In this document: one piece after another, positions 9,632 through 16,585 of the stretch | Layout: every line of letters begins with the position of its first letter | Position numbering within the stretch: the stretch's first letter is position 1 | Source: UMGS1908 sp045588795 | GTDB taxonomy: Bacteria > Bacillota > Clostridia > Christensenellales > UBA1242 | Length of the DNA stretch: 23,479 nt | Assembly: GCA_045588795.1 (NCBI GenBank) | Contig: JAZNEY010000093.1 | Span: 1-23,479, forward strand | Reading direction: 5' to 3' | Program-made: the position numbers and the translations under genes | The notes under the pieces: generated by a model | What the model was told of the DNA's origin: nothing | The model's database searches: none | What the model saw: only the letters and a program-made list of their open reading frames with translations

Positions 9632-9699
9632 ATTTATGCGAAATTTTTGTAAAAAACCGAAAAAATTATGGGTTTTATTAGAAAACCTTATTTTTAATT

Positions 9700-11400
9700 T
9701 CAATGCCTTGTGTTTATCTTCTTGCCTTGCCTTTTGGCTTTCGTTCGTGGTTTATTGCTCTCTAATAGGTAATGGCTGTTTATTGGGGTGGTGAGTTCAA
9801 AACTGTCCGCAAATTCAAAATAATCATCACTTGAAACTACGCCCGGTCGATATGCGTCTCGGTCTCGGTTTGCTGAAATCTTTTTCGATAATTTGTTTTT
9901 GTTCGTAAGTTTTTGAATCATTTTTGATAGGCTCCAATGCTTTTTGTTTGAGAGTGTGTTGTATTCTCCGGACTCTTCTTCGCTCATTAGGCTTTTGAGG
10001 CTTGCAAATAATGGACTATTAGACCTTGCGTTTGCTGTCTCACTTTTTGCGTTTTCTATGCTCGTTGTTTTGGCGTTTTGACTGTTTGATAAAATTCCTT
10101 GCCCGGCTTGCTCTTTTATGTGAAACCTTTGTGGGCTCGCGGTTTTTGTTATTGAATAATAACTATTGTTTGCAAGGTTTCCATTTTCTATTGCTTGCCC
10201 CGAGTCAAGTTCATCTGAAACTTCAAGTGAGATGTTTGGCTTTACAAACTGCGAAAGGCTGTCAATGTTGTTTGATTTGAATCGGTATTGCTTTTGGTTT
10301 CCGCTTATGACTTTTGGGGAGATTTTTTCATCAAATTTGAAGTTGCTTTGCGGAATAATGCTGGTTTCTTCATCTTCTTCAATGTCTGCAAATTGATGTC
10401 TTGGCTTTTTGATGATGGCAACAAAAATTAAGATGACTGGCAGGGTGAATACTATGCAAACTATCCACAATAGTTTGTTGTTTGAAAAGTCAGCGTTTGC
10501 TGAAACACTTTCGGTTGAGTTTGCTTCAGTGTTTATGCTGGTGCCGGCTAAAGCGTCTTGAACTCCATCGGTCTCGCTTGCTGGCTTGTCGCTTTCAAGC
10601 ACTAGGTCGGTGAGGGGCTTATCTAGAACACATCTCTCTGCGTAAATGTAGCCGGTGTAGGTGGTGGTTGGGCCTTTGCTGTACTCAACAAAATACCACT
10701 CATTGGTTGTTCCATCACTTGGTATGTCGCCATAGGTTTTGGCAATTAAAAGTATTCCGCTCGTGCCCTTTTCTATTAATACAGTTTTGTTGTTTTCGCT
10801 GATTTCTGGGGTCTCCCTAAGGTATGTTCCGTAGTCATCTGACAGTGAAATCTTTATTCCGCTTTGCGAGGTTTCTATGTCTGACATAGTACCAGAAAAG
10901 GCTGATTTGTCCGCATATCCCTCGTAGGTGTTATATCTGACATAGTACCCAGAGTTTCCGCTTTCGAGCGTAACTTCCTTTATGACTTTCACAAAATATG
11001 ACCTTGGGAGCATAAAGAAAATGTTTTTTGCAGAGGTGTCAGTGTCGTTGGTCGATTTAAAAAGAGGAGTCTCGGTTGTAATTCGCTGGTATTTTTTGAT
11101 TGTTGATGTGCTATCGCTTTCGGCAAATACAAGATTGGTGTTTGTCTTGCTGTCTAGGTCGGTAAAAGCCAAGAAATCAATATTTGGAATGTTTATGTCA
11201 AAATAATCATCTCCTTTCGCTTGAAAAAGCTCGGGCTCGGTAGGCGTAATGCTTTGGGGATTCGTGCTGGTCAAGTTTTTATGCCAATTTGATGGGCTCT
11301 CGGTGAAAATTTTTCGAAGCAGGGTGCTAGTTTCAATAAGTAGCAGGCTTAAAACAACGCCGGCGAGAGTGATTATTACAATTTTTGCTAATTTTTGCAT
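9700..11400 (-). CDS. Two-TM membrane protein with extracellular SH3-like modules
   Basis: The chosen ATG at 11400 has GAGG 8 nt upstream; an earlier in-frame ATG at 11439 lacks a site. The product is 566 aa. TM1 covers residues 5-23. A Ser/Thr-rich outer region follows, with two bacterial SH3-like stretches: residues about 107-170 (YFVKVIKE...GYYVRYNTYEGYADKSAF) and about 188-260 (GTYLRETP...EWYFVEYS...TGYIYAERCVL). TM2 is about 309-331 and is followed by KKPRH. The last 230 residues look cytoplasmic, acidic then Ser/Asn/Lys-rich and probably disordered. The predicted topology is N-in, central domain outside, C-in. SH3-like modules often bind cell wall peptides, so an envelope function is likely. 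Nothing marks it as a phage structural protein. It reads against the phage genes and converges on the 8028 gene. Confidence 0.85.
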   Translation of the reverse strand: MQKLAKIVIITLAGVVLSLLLIETSTLLRKIFTESPSNWHKNLTSTNPQSITPTEPELFQAKGDDYFDINIPNIDFLAFTDLDSKTNTNLVFAESDSTSTIKKYQRITTETPLFKSTNDTDTSAKNIFFMLPRSYFVKVIKEVTLESGNSGYYVRYNTYEGYADKSAFSGTMSDIETSQSGIKISLSDDYGTYLRETPEISENNKTVLIEKGTSGILLIAKTYGDIPSDGTTNEWYFVEYSKGPTTTYTGYIYAERCVLDKPLTDLVLESDKPASETDGVQDALAGTSINTEANSTESVSANADFSNNKLLWIVCIVFTLPVILIFVAIIKKPRHQFADIEEDEETSIIPQSNFKFDEKISPKVISGNQKQYRFKSNNIDSLSQFVKPNISLEVSDELDSGQAIENGNLANNSYYSITKTASPQRFHIKEQAGQGILSNSQNAKTTSIENAKSETANARSNSPLFASLKSLMSEEESGEYNTLSNKKHWSLSKMIQKLTNKNKLSKKISANRDRDAYRPGVVSSDDYFEFADSFELTTPINSHYLLESNKPRTKAKRQGKKINTRH

Positions 11401-11448
11401 AAAAAATACCTCTTTTAAAATGTTTTGTATTACACGCATTTGAAATTA

Positions 11449-11478
11449 ATTATATACAAATTGTTGCCAAAACTTGAA
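11449..11478 (-). promoter_or_regulatory. Candidate promoter of the SH3-like membrane protein gene
   Basis: On the minus strand, a perfect TATAAT (11449-11454) follows a weak TTCAAG -35 (11473-11478) with an 18-nt spacer, about 50 nt upstream of the ATG at 11400. The -10 is convincing and the -35 is poor. Confidence 0.4.
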
Positions 11479-11540
11479 AGGCTATTCGAGGCGTTTTTGG
11501 CGGAATTGCTCGAAAATTTCAAGAGTGTTCGCTATGCAAA

Positions 11541-11750
11541 AATGTACAAATATATACAAAAACATACGAAAAGATACAGAAATATATAAAAACATACGAA
11601 ACAATACGAAAAGATACAAAAGGATACCGAAATATACAGAAATATACAAAAAAATACGGAAATATACGAAAGCATACAGAAACATACGGAAAGATACGGA
11701 AAGATACGGAAAGATACAAAAATATACAAAATAATACAGAAATATATATC
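11541..11750. repeat. Gap-free array of 21 decamers (consensus AANATACRRA)
   Basis: From 11541 to 11750 the sequence divides into 21 consecutive 10-mers with no insertion or deletion. The core ATAC is present in 18 of 21 units; the exceptions begin at 11541, 11581 and 11741. A partial 22nd unit may start at 11531. Runs of A recur at the unit junctions, so A-tracts repeat once per helical turn, a pattern known to curve DNA. The array ends 38 bp before the terminase start codon. Because 10 units of 3 nt share a 30-nt frame, the array leaves several frames open, including a plus frame from 11474 with no ribosome site; I do not call that a gene. Confidence 0.9.
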
Positions 11751-11788
11751 AAAAAATTAAAAAATCAAATTTAAAGGAGAACTTTATT

Positions 11789-13249
11789 ATGGGTCTAATG
11801 GAAGAAAAAGAAGCATTAAAAAACAATATTGTTGCAACAAGGATAATTGAATGGGAGCTTGAAAGGCGAAAAAATTATAAAATCTATTCATATAACACAG
11901 GGAAAAAGGTGCATAAAAAGCAAATTGAATTTCACAAAAGCAAAAAAAGAAACAGGTGGGTCTTTGGCGGAAATCGCTCGGGAAAAACTGAGTGCGGGGC
12001 GGTTGAAAGCGTTTGGCTTGCAAGAGGTATTCACCCTTACCGGGAAAACAAAAAAGATGTCGAGGGCTGGGTGGTGTCGCTTTCATCTAGAGTGCAAAAA
12101 GATGTCGCACAAAAGAAAATTTTGTCGTATATTGACCCTCTGTGGATTGAAAAAATTATTATGCAGTCGGGAAGCGTTCTTGACCCGGAAAATGGTATCA
12201 TTGAAAGAATTATTTTGAAAAATGTGAATGGCGGAAAGGGTGTTATTGCTTTCAAATCGTGCGAAGAGGGCAGAGAGAAGTTTCAAGGGGCTAGCCTTGA
12301 TTTTGTCTGGTTTGATGAAGAGCCTCCAAAAGATGTCTATGATGAGTGTGTTATGCGTGTCTTTGATAAAAGTGGGGATATTTTTGGAACTATGACTCCG
12401 CTTAAGGGCTTGACCTTTGTCTATGATGTGATTTATTTGAATAAAAATCAAGATGATGAAGTCTTTTATCTTTTTATGAACTGGGAGGATAACCCCTATC
12501 TATCTAAAAGCGAGATAAAAAGGCTTGAAAAGACTATGGGCGAAGATGAACTTGAGTCAAGAAAGTATGGCAGGTTTATTGATAAGTCAAATTCTCTTGT
12601 CTACCCTGAGTTTGATGAGAAAATTAATGTTATTGAGCCTTTTGATGTCCCTGATTTTTGGCAAGATACAATAAGTATTGACCCGGGACTTAAAAATCCG
12701 CTGTCTGCACATTGGTATGCGGTCGACCCCTATACGAATAATGTTTTTGTTGTCGCTGAACACTATATGGCTGAGCAAACTGTTGATTTTCATTCGGCAA
12801 AAATCAAAGAAATTTGTGAAAAACTCAACTGGAAGCAAAATACTTTTGGTGGGTATGATGCTTTGATTGATAGTGCGTCTATGCAGTCTACATTGAATAG
12901 TCCAAAGTCGGTCGCAAGACTCTTCAATGAAAGAGGCATCTATGTTAATCCGAATGTCAACAAAGACTTGTTCAGTGGACTAAGTGCGGTTAAAAGGCTT
13001 TTAAAAGACGCTGGCGGTGAGCCTCATTTGTTTATTTTCAAGTCGTGCGTGAATTTAATTCGTGAAATTAAAAGTTACAGGTGGGGTGATGGGGATAAGC
13101 CGGTAAAGGTTGATGACCACGCACTTGATGAACTTAGGTATTATTGTAATCGAAAAACTTCTGTCCAGAAGCTAGAGGAAGAAAAAACCGAAATTCAAAA
13201 AGACAAAGAAAGGTTGTATAAAAAAATAAAGGCGGACAGAGGCTACTAA
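11789..13249 (+). CDS. terL: Phage terminase large subunit (DNA-packaging ATPase/nuclease)
   Basis: TerL drives ATP-powered packaging of phage DNA into the prohead and cuts the DNA. AAAGGAGAAC lies upstream of ATG 11789, giving 486 aa, close to the usual length (P22 gp2 is about 499 aa). The ATPase half shows Walker A FGGNRSGKT (residues 59-67), Walker B LDFVWFDEEP (170-179, D176 and catalytic E177) and a coupling-motif candidate FGTMTPLKG (199-207). The nuclease half shows the RNase H-like acidic residues: D298 (ISIDPGL), D361 (LIDSAS) and the D442/D443-D447 cluster (DDHALDELRYY). The gene looks intact with all motifs present. It is the first plus-strand gene after the decamer array. No small terminase subunit is recognised upstream. 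Confidence 0.96.
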   Translation: MGLMEEKEALKNNIVATRIIEWELERRKNYKIYSYNTGKKVHKKQIEFHKSKKRNRWVFGGNRSGKTECGAVESVWLARGIHPYRENKKDVEGWVVSLSSRVQKDVAQKKILSYIDPLWIEKIIMQSGSVLDPENGIIERIILKNVNGGKGVIAFKSCEEGREKFQGASLDFVWFDEEPPKDVYDECVMRVFDKSGDIFGTMTPLKGLTFVYDVIYLNKNQDDEVFYLFMNWEDNPYLSKSEIKRLEKTMGEDELESRKYGRFIDKSNSLVYPEFDEKINVIEPFDVPDFWQDTISIDPGLKNPLSAHWYAVDPYTNNVFVVAEHYMAEQTVDFHSAKIKEICEKLNWKQNTFGGYDALIDSASMQSTLNSPKSVARLFNERGIYVNPNVNKDLFSGLSAVKRLLKDAGGEPHLFIFKSCVNLIREIKSYRWGDGDKPVKVDDHALDELRYYCNRKTSVQKLEEEKTEIQKDKERLYKKIKADRGY

Positions 13250-13290
13250 TTTTGTTGCTCGATAAAATGTTTTTGTTGTGAGGTGAATTT

Positions 13291-14463
13291 ATGGCGGTTA
13301 AAAAAATGTGTGAGGGAAGTAGTGGTGGCGAACTTGTCGGCGTGTTTATGTTCTTCAATTATTTTGACATTGTTCAAACTTCGCTTAGTGTGAAAAAAGA
13401 TAGGTGTGAGGTCTATGAGGCATTAATCGAATTTGCAAAAAGCGGGAAAGTGCCTGTATTTTCAAAGGAAAAGACAAAAAAGGTGTTTGATATTATTTTG
13501 CCACTAATTAAAACGCAGAGGCGAAAAGATTTGAAAAAATTAAAGGAGGGGAAAACTATTGCAAAAACTGAGTCTAAAAAATCTGTTCGTGCTGGTCGCA
13601 AAAGCGGTAATGGTAGTGCTGAAAACCCTCCTCAAAATTTTAAAAGGGTGGTAGACGTGCGGGCAGACTTGAATAAAATTAATAATGGTGTAACTATTTG
13701 CGGGGTGGACTATGAAAGCGAGGGGGAAAGTTGCTGTTTGGATAGAATGGCGAGCAAGGGCGGTGGTGAGTTGTCTATTGCTTGCGAGGTAGGCTTTGAA
13801 AGCGAGGTAAAGAGTTGTTCTTTAGAAGATAATAGAAGAGAGGGCGGTGGTGAGTTGACTGTTGCTACTAGTGGAAACTGTGAGGCGGTAATTGAAATGG
13901 TCAATGGTTTTGAGTTTTTAGAAAACAACCAAGAACGAGTAGTTAATAATAAAAAGAACAATTCAAAAGAAAGAGAAAGAAAAAAGAAAGAGAAAGAAAA
14001 GTTTGAAAGTGAACGCGAGCTAGTGTCTAAAAGAAAAGGTAAGTATAGCGCTGGCTTGCTTTCGAAGAAAAGTGAAAACTTGAAAAAAATTATTGATGAA
14101 GATGAAGTAAGCACTAAAGACGGTGGCGACTTAGTTTGTCCGACAATTGAAGAATTGCAAAGTTTTATTGATGAGAAAAAACTTGAAGTTGTTGCAGGGG
14201 TTTTCTATCACTTCTATAATGGAAAGAACTGGAAGATTAATGGAAAGGCTTTTGATTGGCGGGAGAAACTTTTGGAATGGGAGTGCAGAAAGGCTGGAAG
14301 AGCAAGTGAAAATAATTTGCGTTTTTTGCCGAACGCTAAAACTTCAATTGGCGAAAGTGTGAGGGTCAGTTCGACTGGGCGAATTAAACTTATGAACGAA
14401 AGAGATTTCATTCCGCCCGAAATTGACAACTCTGATTTAGATGAATTTATCGGTGAAATATAA
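13291..14463 (+). CDS. Phage replication-type protein: DUF6291-like N-terminus and replisome-organizer-like C-terminus
   Basis: ATG 13291 follows GTGAGGTG and starts a 390-aa protein. Residues about 20-80 (FFNYFDIVQTSL, then VYEALIEFAKSGK, then VFDIILPLIKTQRRKD) match the DUF6291 pattern found at the start of many Bacillota phage replication proteins. Residues about 283-335 (CPTIEELQSFI, FYHFYNGKNWKING, FDWREKLLEWE) match the C-terminal motif of replisome organizers (PTxEEV...FxxYYxxxGW...WKxxxRxWE). The linker is low-complexity, with a near duplication at residues 141-164 and 169-192 (SEGESC...GGGEL against SEVKSC...GGGEL) and a run of Lys/Glu/Arg at 224-240. Family assignment is from memory of these patterns. 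A replication-type gene between terminase and portal genes is unusual. Confidence 0.75.
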   Translation: MAVKKMCEGSSGGELVGVFMFFNYFDIVQTSLSVKKDRCEVYEALIEFAKSGKVPVFSKEKTKKVFDIILPLIKTQRRKDLKKLKEGKTIAKTESKKSVRAGRKSGNGSAENPPQNFKRVVDVRADLNKINNGVTICGVDYESEGESCCLDRMASKGGGELSIACEVGFESEVKSCSLEDNRREGGGELTVATSGNCEAVIEMVNGFEFLENNQERVVNNKKNNSKERERKKKEKEKFESERELVSKRKGKYSAGLLSKKSENLKKIIDEDEVSTKDGGDLVCPTIEELQSFIDEKKLEVVAGVFYHFYNGKNWKINGKAFDWREKLLEWECRKAGRASENNLRFLPNAKTSIGESVRVSSTGRIKLMNERDFIPPEIDNSDLDEFIGEI

Positions 14464-14691
14464 CCTCTAAAACAAAATTGATTTTTGTTGTATTTTTTCC
14501 TATTTTGAAGAAAGTGAAAAATGAGAGTGTGAAAATTGGGTTGAAAATTGGCTCAAATTGACAAAATGGGTGCTTGGTGGTTAATTTACTGGCTGGCAAA
14601 ATGCATTTCTCCAAGGGGCAAGTTGTTTATAATAAATGTCATATTATTTATTATATTTAGAGCCGAAACTTGATTGATTTTTGTTTGCATA
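14464..14691. other. Intergenic stretch, no gene seen
   Basis: This AT-rich gap lies between the convergent 13291 and 14801 genes. It contains a TTGACA (14558-14563) without a good -10, and a perfect TATAAT (14628-14633) without a good -35. A short transcript starting near 14640 and ending at the 14710-14757 hairpin would be possible on the plus strand, but nothing further supports a non-coding RNA. Confidence 0.4.
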
Positions 14692-14721
14692 TTGTTATTA
14701 AATAATAACAAAAGCAGAAAG
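14692..14721 (+). repeat. Solitary copy of the dyad-array unit
   Basis: TTGTTATTAAATAATAACAA (14692-14711) is an inverted repeat of two 9-mers around AA. Including the following ten bases, it matches 28 of 30 positions of unit 5 of the array in the portal-scaffold gap (18692-18721). The match extends past the palindrome into the spacer, so common descent is more likely than chance. Confidence 0.7.
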
Positions 14722-14757
14722 ATTTTGAAATTGATTTTCATTTTCTTTCTGCTTTTT
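14710..14757. terminator. Bidirectional intrinsic terminator candidate
   Basis: AAAAGCAGAAAG (14710-14721) pairs perfectly with CTTTCTGCTTTT (14745-14756) over a 23-nt loop. T-rich sequence follows on both strands. It lies between convergent genes ending at 14463 and 14801, where a shared terminator is expected, and overlaps the 3' part of the solitary dyad unit. Confidence 0.65.
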
Positions 14758-14800
14758 ATATGCTATTTATTCGGCTATTATTGTTTGCTTTTTTAGCGGT

Positions 14801-15769
14801 TTAGTCATCTTCTGATGCGACCGATTCTTTTGTTTCTTGTTTCTTTCTGTGTATCTTACCGTATTCTCGCATATCAAGTATTTGTGCTCTTCCTGATGCC
14901 ATTGACCTTCGAACACTGATTTCTTTTATCGCTTTTCCGTACGCATTCTTTATTGCTTTTTCTGTGTCTCTTGGAGCGTCTGCGTTCCAAGTGTAGCCAA
15001 CTTGAATTAATGAGTCTGGGTAAATAATTCGTGCAAGGTTATCAACATCTCTTATGTATCTTTCCTTTGTTTTGTACCAGTCTCCAACATTTGAAAGAAG
15101 AATTATGTCGTATTGTCTTTCAATTCCGCTTGCAGTTGAAAGTGCTGTATTATAAAAATTGACCGTTCGGTTTTTTAGCACTCCCCTTAATGTTTTAAAT
15201 AGTTTTGAGTCAACAAGATATTCTGGCGTGCATTGTCTGAAATCATCTGTTCTAAACATATTTAACTTGTTTGGTGAAGATATTATTTTGTCCCACAACT
15301 CTTTTTCAGATTCTTCAAGGTGCTCTCTTACAAAATTTTTGTAAAGGCTTTCATCAAGAAATAATTTTTGACCCGGGTGGTAGGTTAGAAAGGCTCTTGC
15401 GTATGCTTGGTTTAAGTGTAATATCGCTTGCTTTTTCAATTCGAAAAATGAGTCTGTGTATGGGTTGATGTCAAATACATCAACTCTTGTTGCTCCAAGC
15501 GACATAAGTGTAAGTGCTTGGTCAAGAGAACTTCCGACCGTTAAGCAATATTTTCCTTGCGGTCTTAATTCTTTTAAAAATGACAGGTTTTCATTTGAAT
15601 GAGGATATAACTGCATAGAGGCTAAGCCCTCGCTAGTCTTTATGCAAGGTCCTGTGTATGGTTTCCCTTTGCTTAAGTCAAGCGTTAAAATGGCTTCTGC
15701 ATACTTGACTTTTTGCTCTGGCGTGAACATTTTTTTGAATGTTGGTTTTAATATTGTTTGTGTTGTCAT
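14801..15769 (-). CDS. SAM-dependent transferase-like protein, DUF3419/BtaA-like
   Basis: The start ATG 15769 is preceded by GGGGGAT and sits downstream of a strong promoter; the frame extends to an ATG at 15826, but that lies in the -35 box. The product is 322 aa. LTVGSSLDQAL (76-86) looks like a SAM-binding motif I loop, and VDVFDINP (97-104) followed by ELKKQAI (110-116) matches the DINPxQxxLLELK signature of DUF3419/BtaA-type 3-amino-3-carboxypropyl transferases. YDIILLSNVGDWY near residue 240 fits the later acidic motif of that group. The substrate cannot be read from the sequence. The gene runs against the head genes with its own promoter and terminator, as a moron-type cargo gene would. 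It could equally be another class I methyltransferase-fold protein. Confidence 0.75.
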   Translation of the reverse strand: MTTQTILKPTFKKMFTPEQKVKYAEAILTLDLSKGKPYTGPCIKTSEGLASMQLYPHSNENLSFLKELRPQGKYCLTVGSSLDQALTLMSLGATRVDVFDINPYTDSFFELKKQAILHLNQAYARAFLTYHPGQKLFLDESLYKNFVREHLEESEKELWDKIISSPNKLNMFRTDDFRQCTPEYLVDSKLFKTLRGVLKNRTVNFYNTALSTASGIERQYDIILLSNVGDWYKTKERYIRDVDNLARIIYPDSLIQVGYTWNADAPRDTEKAIKNAYGKAIKEISVRRSMASGRAQILDMREYGKIHRKKQETKESVASEDD

Positions 15770-15797
15770 AATAAATCCCCCGATTTGTGTTGCAAAT

Positions 15798-15826
15798 ATA
15801 TTATCACATTTTGTGTGAAAAGTCAA
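15798..15826 (-). promoter_or_regulatory. Sigma-A promoter with an operator-like dyad filling the spacer
   Basis: On the minus strand, TTGACT (15821-15826) and TAATAT (15798-15803) are separated by exactly 17 nt, about 30 nt upstream of the 15769 start codon. The spacer holds the dyad TCACA-N5-TGTGA (15804-15818), so a dimeric repressor bound there would cover both boxes. The promoter is well supported; the operator role is inferred from position and symmetry. Confidence 0.75.
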
Positions 15827-15960
15827 TAGTGGTTTTAAACTTTTATCTGTGCTTTAAAAAATTTTTTGGTCAAAAATGACACAAATTTTATGCTTTTTGA
15901 AAAAGTGCTGTTATAGTGAATAGCGTAAGAGGCATTTCGTGGTTGAAAGCAAGATTGAAA

Positions 15961-15977
15961 CTTCTAAAATTTAGAAG
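15961..15977. promoter_or_regulatory. Perfect 8-bp-arm dyad CTTCTAAA-A-TTTAGAAG
   Basis: The 17-bp dyad lies about 60 bp upstream of the ATG at 16039. It may be a regulator binding site for the downstream small gene and portal operon. I found no clear promoter next to it. Confidence 0.35.
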
Positions 15978-16038
15978 CCCGCAATTGAGTTTTTCACCGC
16001 AAGTGCCAAACAAAAAAATTGAAGGAGAATTTATATTT

Positions 16039-16500
16039 ATGAAAATTTCCAAAGAGATTTACGAAACGGTTAAAAAGGTCGCACTCGGCTACACGGAGTA
16101 TGAAATTCGTGAATATTATTTGCCGGCTGGGCAGGCGGAAGTCTTGGGAGGAAAGGTTGAGGCTCTGCCGGGAGGCGCGGAAGAAAAGGTTGAAAAAGGA
16201 AAGCGTGCAAAATTGAAGAAAGATGCCTTTATTGAAAAGACCTATGTGGTTGAAAGTCTTGATGGGCTTTCGCTTGAGAGTGGCGCGGGTGAAATGCTTG
16301 TCTGCGTTAAGCGTGAGGTTGTGGCAAAAGTGCACGGGCCTGATGTGCAAGCCATAAAAATGCTTGTTGACATTGAAAAGGATATGGCAAAAAAGGAAAG
16401 TTTTGACGGGTTTGCTGATGACCTTTTAATTCTCACAAAAAAGCAACTCGTTGAACTTCGTGAGGAACTACTTAAAAGAGATTTGAGTAAACTTTTGTAA
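16039..16500 (+). CDS. Small phage protein of unknown function preceding the portal gene
   Basis: AAGGAG (16022-16027) is 11 nt upstream of ATG 16039, giving 153 aa; the frame extends upstream to 15916 without a ribosome site. The protein starts KISKEIYETVKKVALGYTEYEIREYY and is Lys/Glu-rich throughout, with a central loop (PGGAEEKVEKGKRAKLKK). Residues about 90-115 include VCVKREVVAKVHGPDVQAIKML. Phage genes of similar length near packaging genes often contain a comparable GYTxxE...KxKVxxKxxPPDxxAIKxLL arrangement, and some are annotated as small terminase-like. I recognise the pattern but not a proven function. It is followed after 85 nt by the portal gene, so co-transcription is likely. 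Confidence 0.75.
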   Translation: MKISKEIYETVKKVALGYTEYEIREYYLPAGQAEVLGGKVEALPGGAEEKVEKGKRAKLKKDAFIEKTYVVESLDGLSLESGAGEMLVCVKREVVAKVHGPDVQAIKMLVDIEKDMAKKESFDGFADDLLILTKKQLVELREELLKRDLSKLL

Positions 16501-16523
16501 AAAATGGTTTATCTAGCCATTTT
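16501..16523 (+). terminator. Weak hairpin after the 153-aa gene
   Basis: AAAATGG (16501-16507) pairs with CCATTTT (16517-16523) directly after the stop codon. No long T run follows (GGTGGGCTTTTAAAT), so it is at best an attenuator or mRNA-end structure. The arms match the 14-bp palindrome at 7812-7825. Confidence 0.3.
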
Positions 16524-16585
16524 GGTGGGCTTTTAAATGCCTTTTAAAAATCAATAAAAAATTTAGTTAATGGAGGGTTTTAGTT

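Noticed and set aside
9612..9794. 60-codon plus-strand frame
   Set aside because: It begins inside the inverted repeat at 9565-9631 and overlaps the end of the 9700 minus-strand gene; no ribosome site.
11474..11734. Plus-strand frame of 86 codons through the decamer array
   Set aside because: It begins with TTG without a ribosome site and its peptide merely mirrors the 30-nt superperiod. Minus frames across the array are open for the same reason.
14464..14760. Small non-coding RNA between TATAAT 14628 and the hairpin at 14710
   Set aside because: No acceptable -35 box and no conserved structure beyond the terminator; not enough to call.
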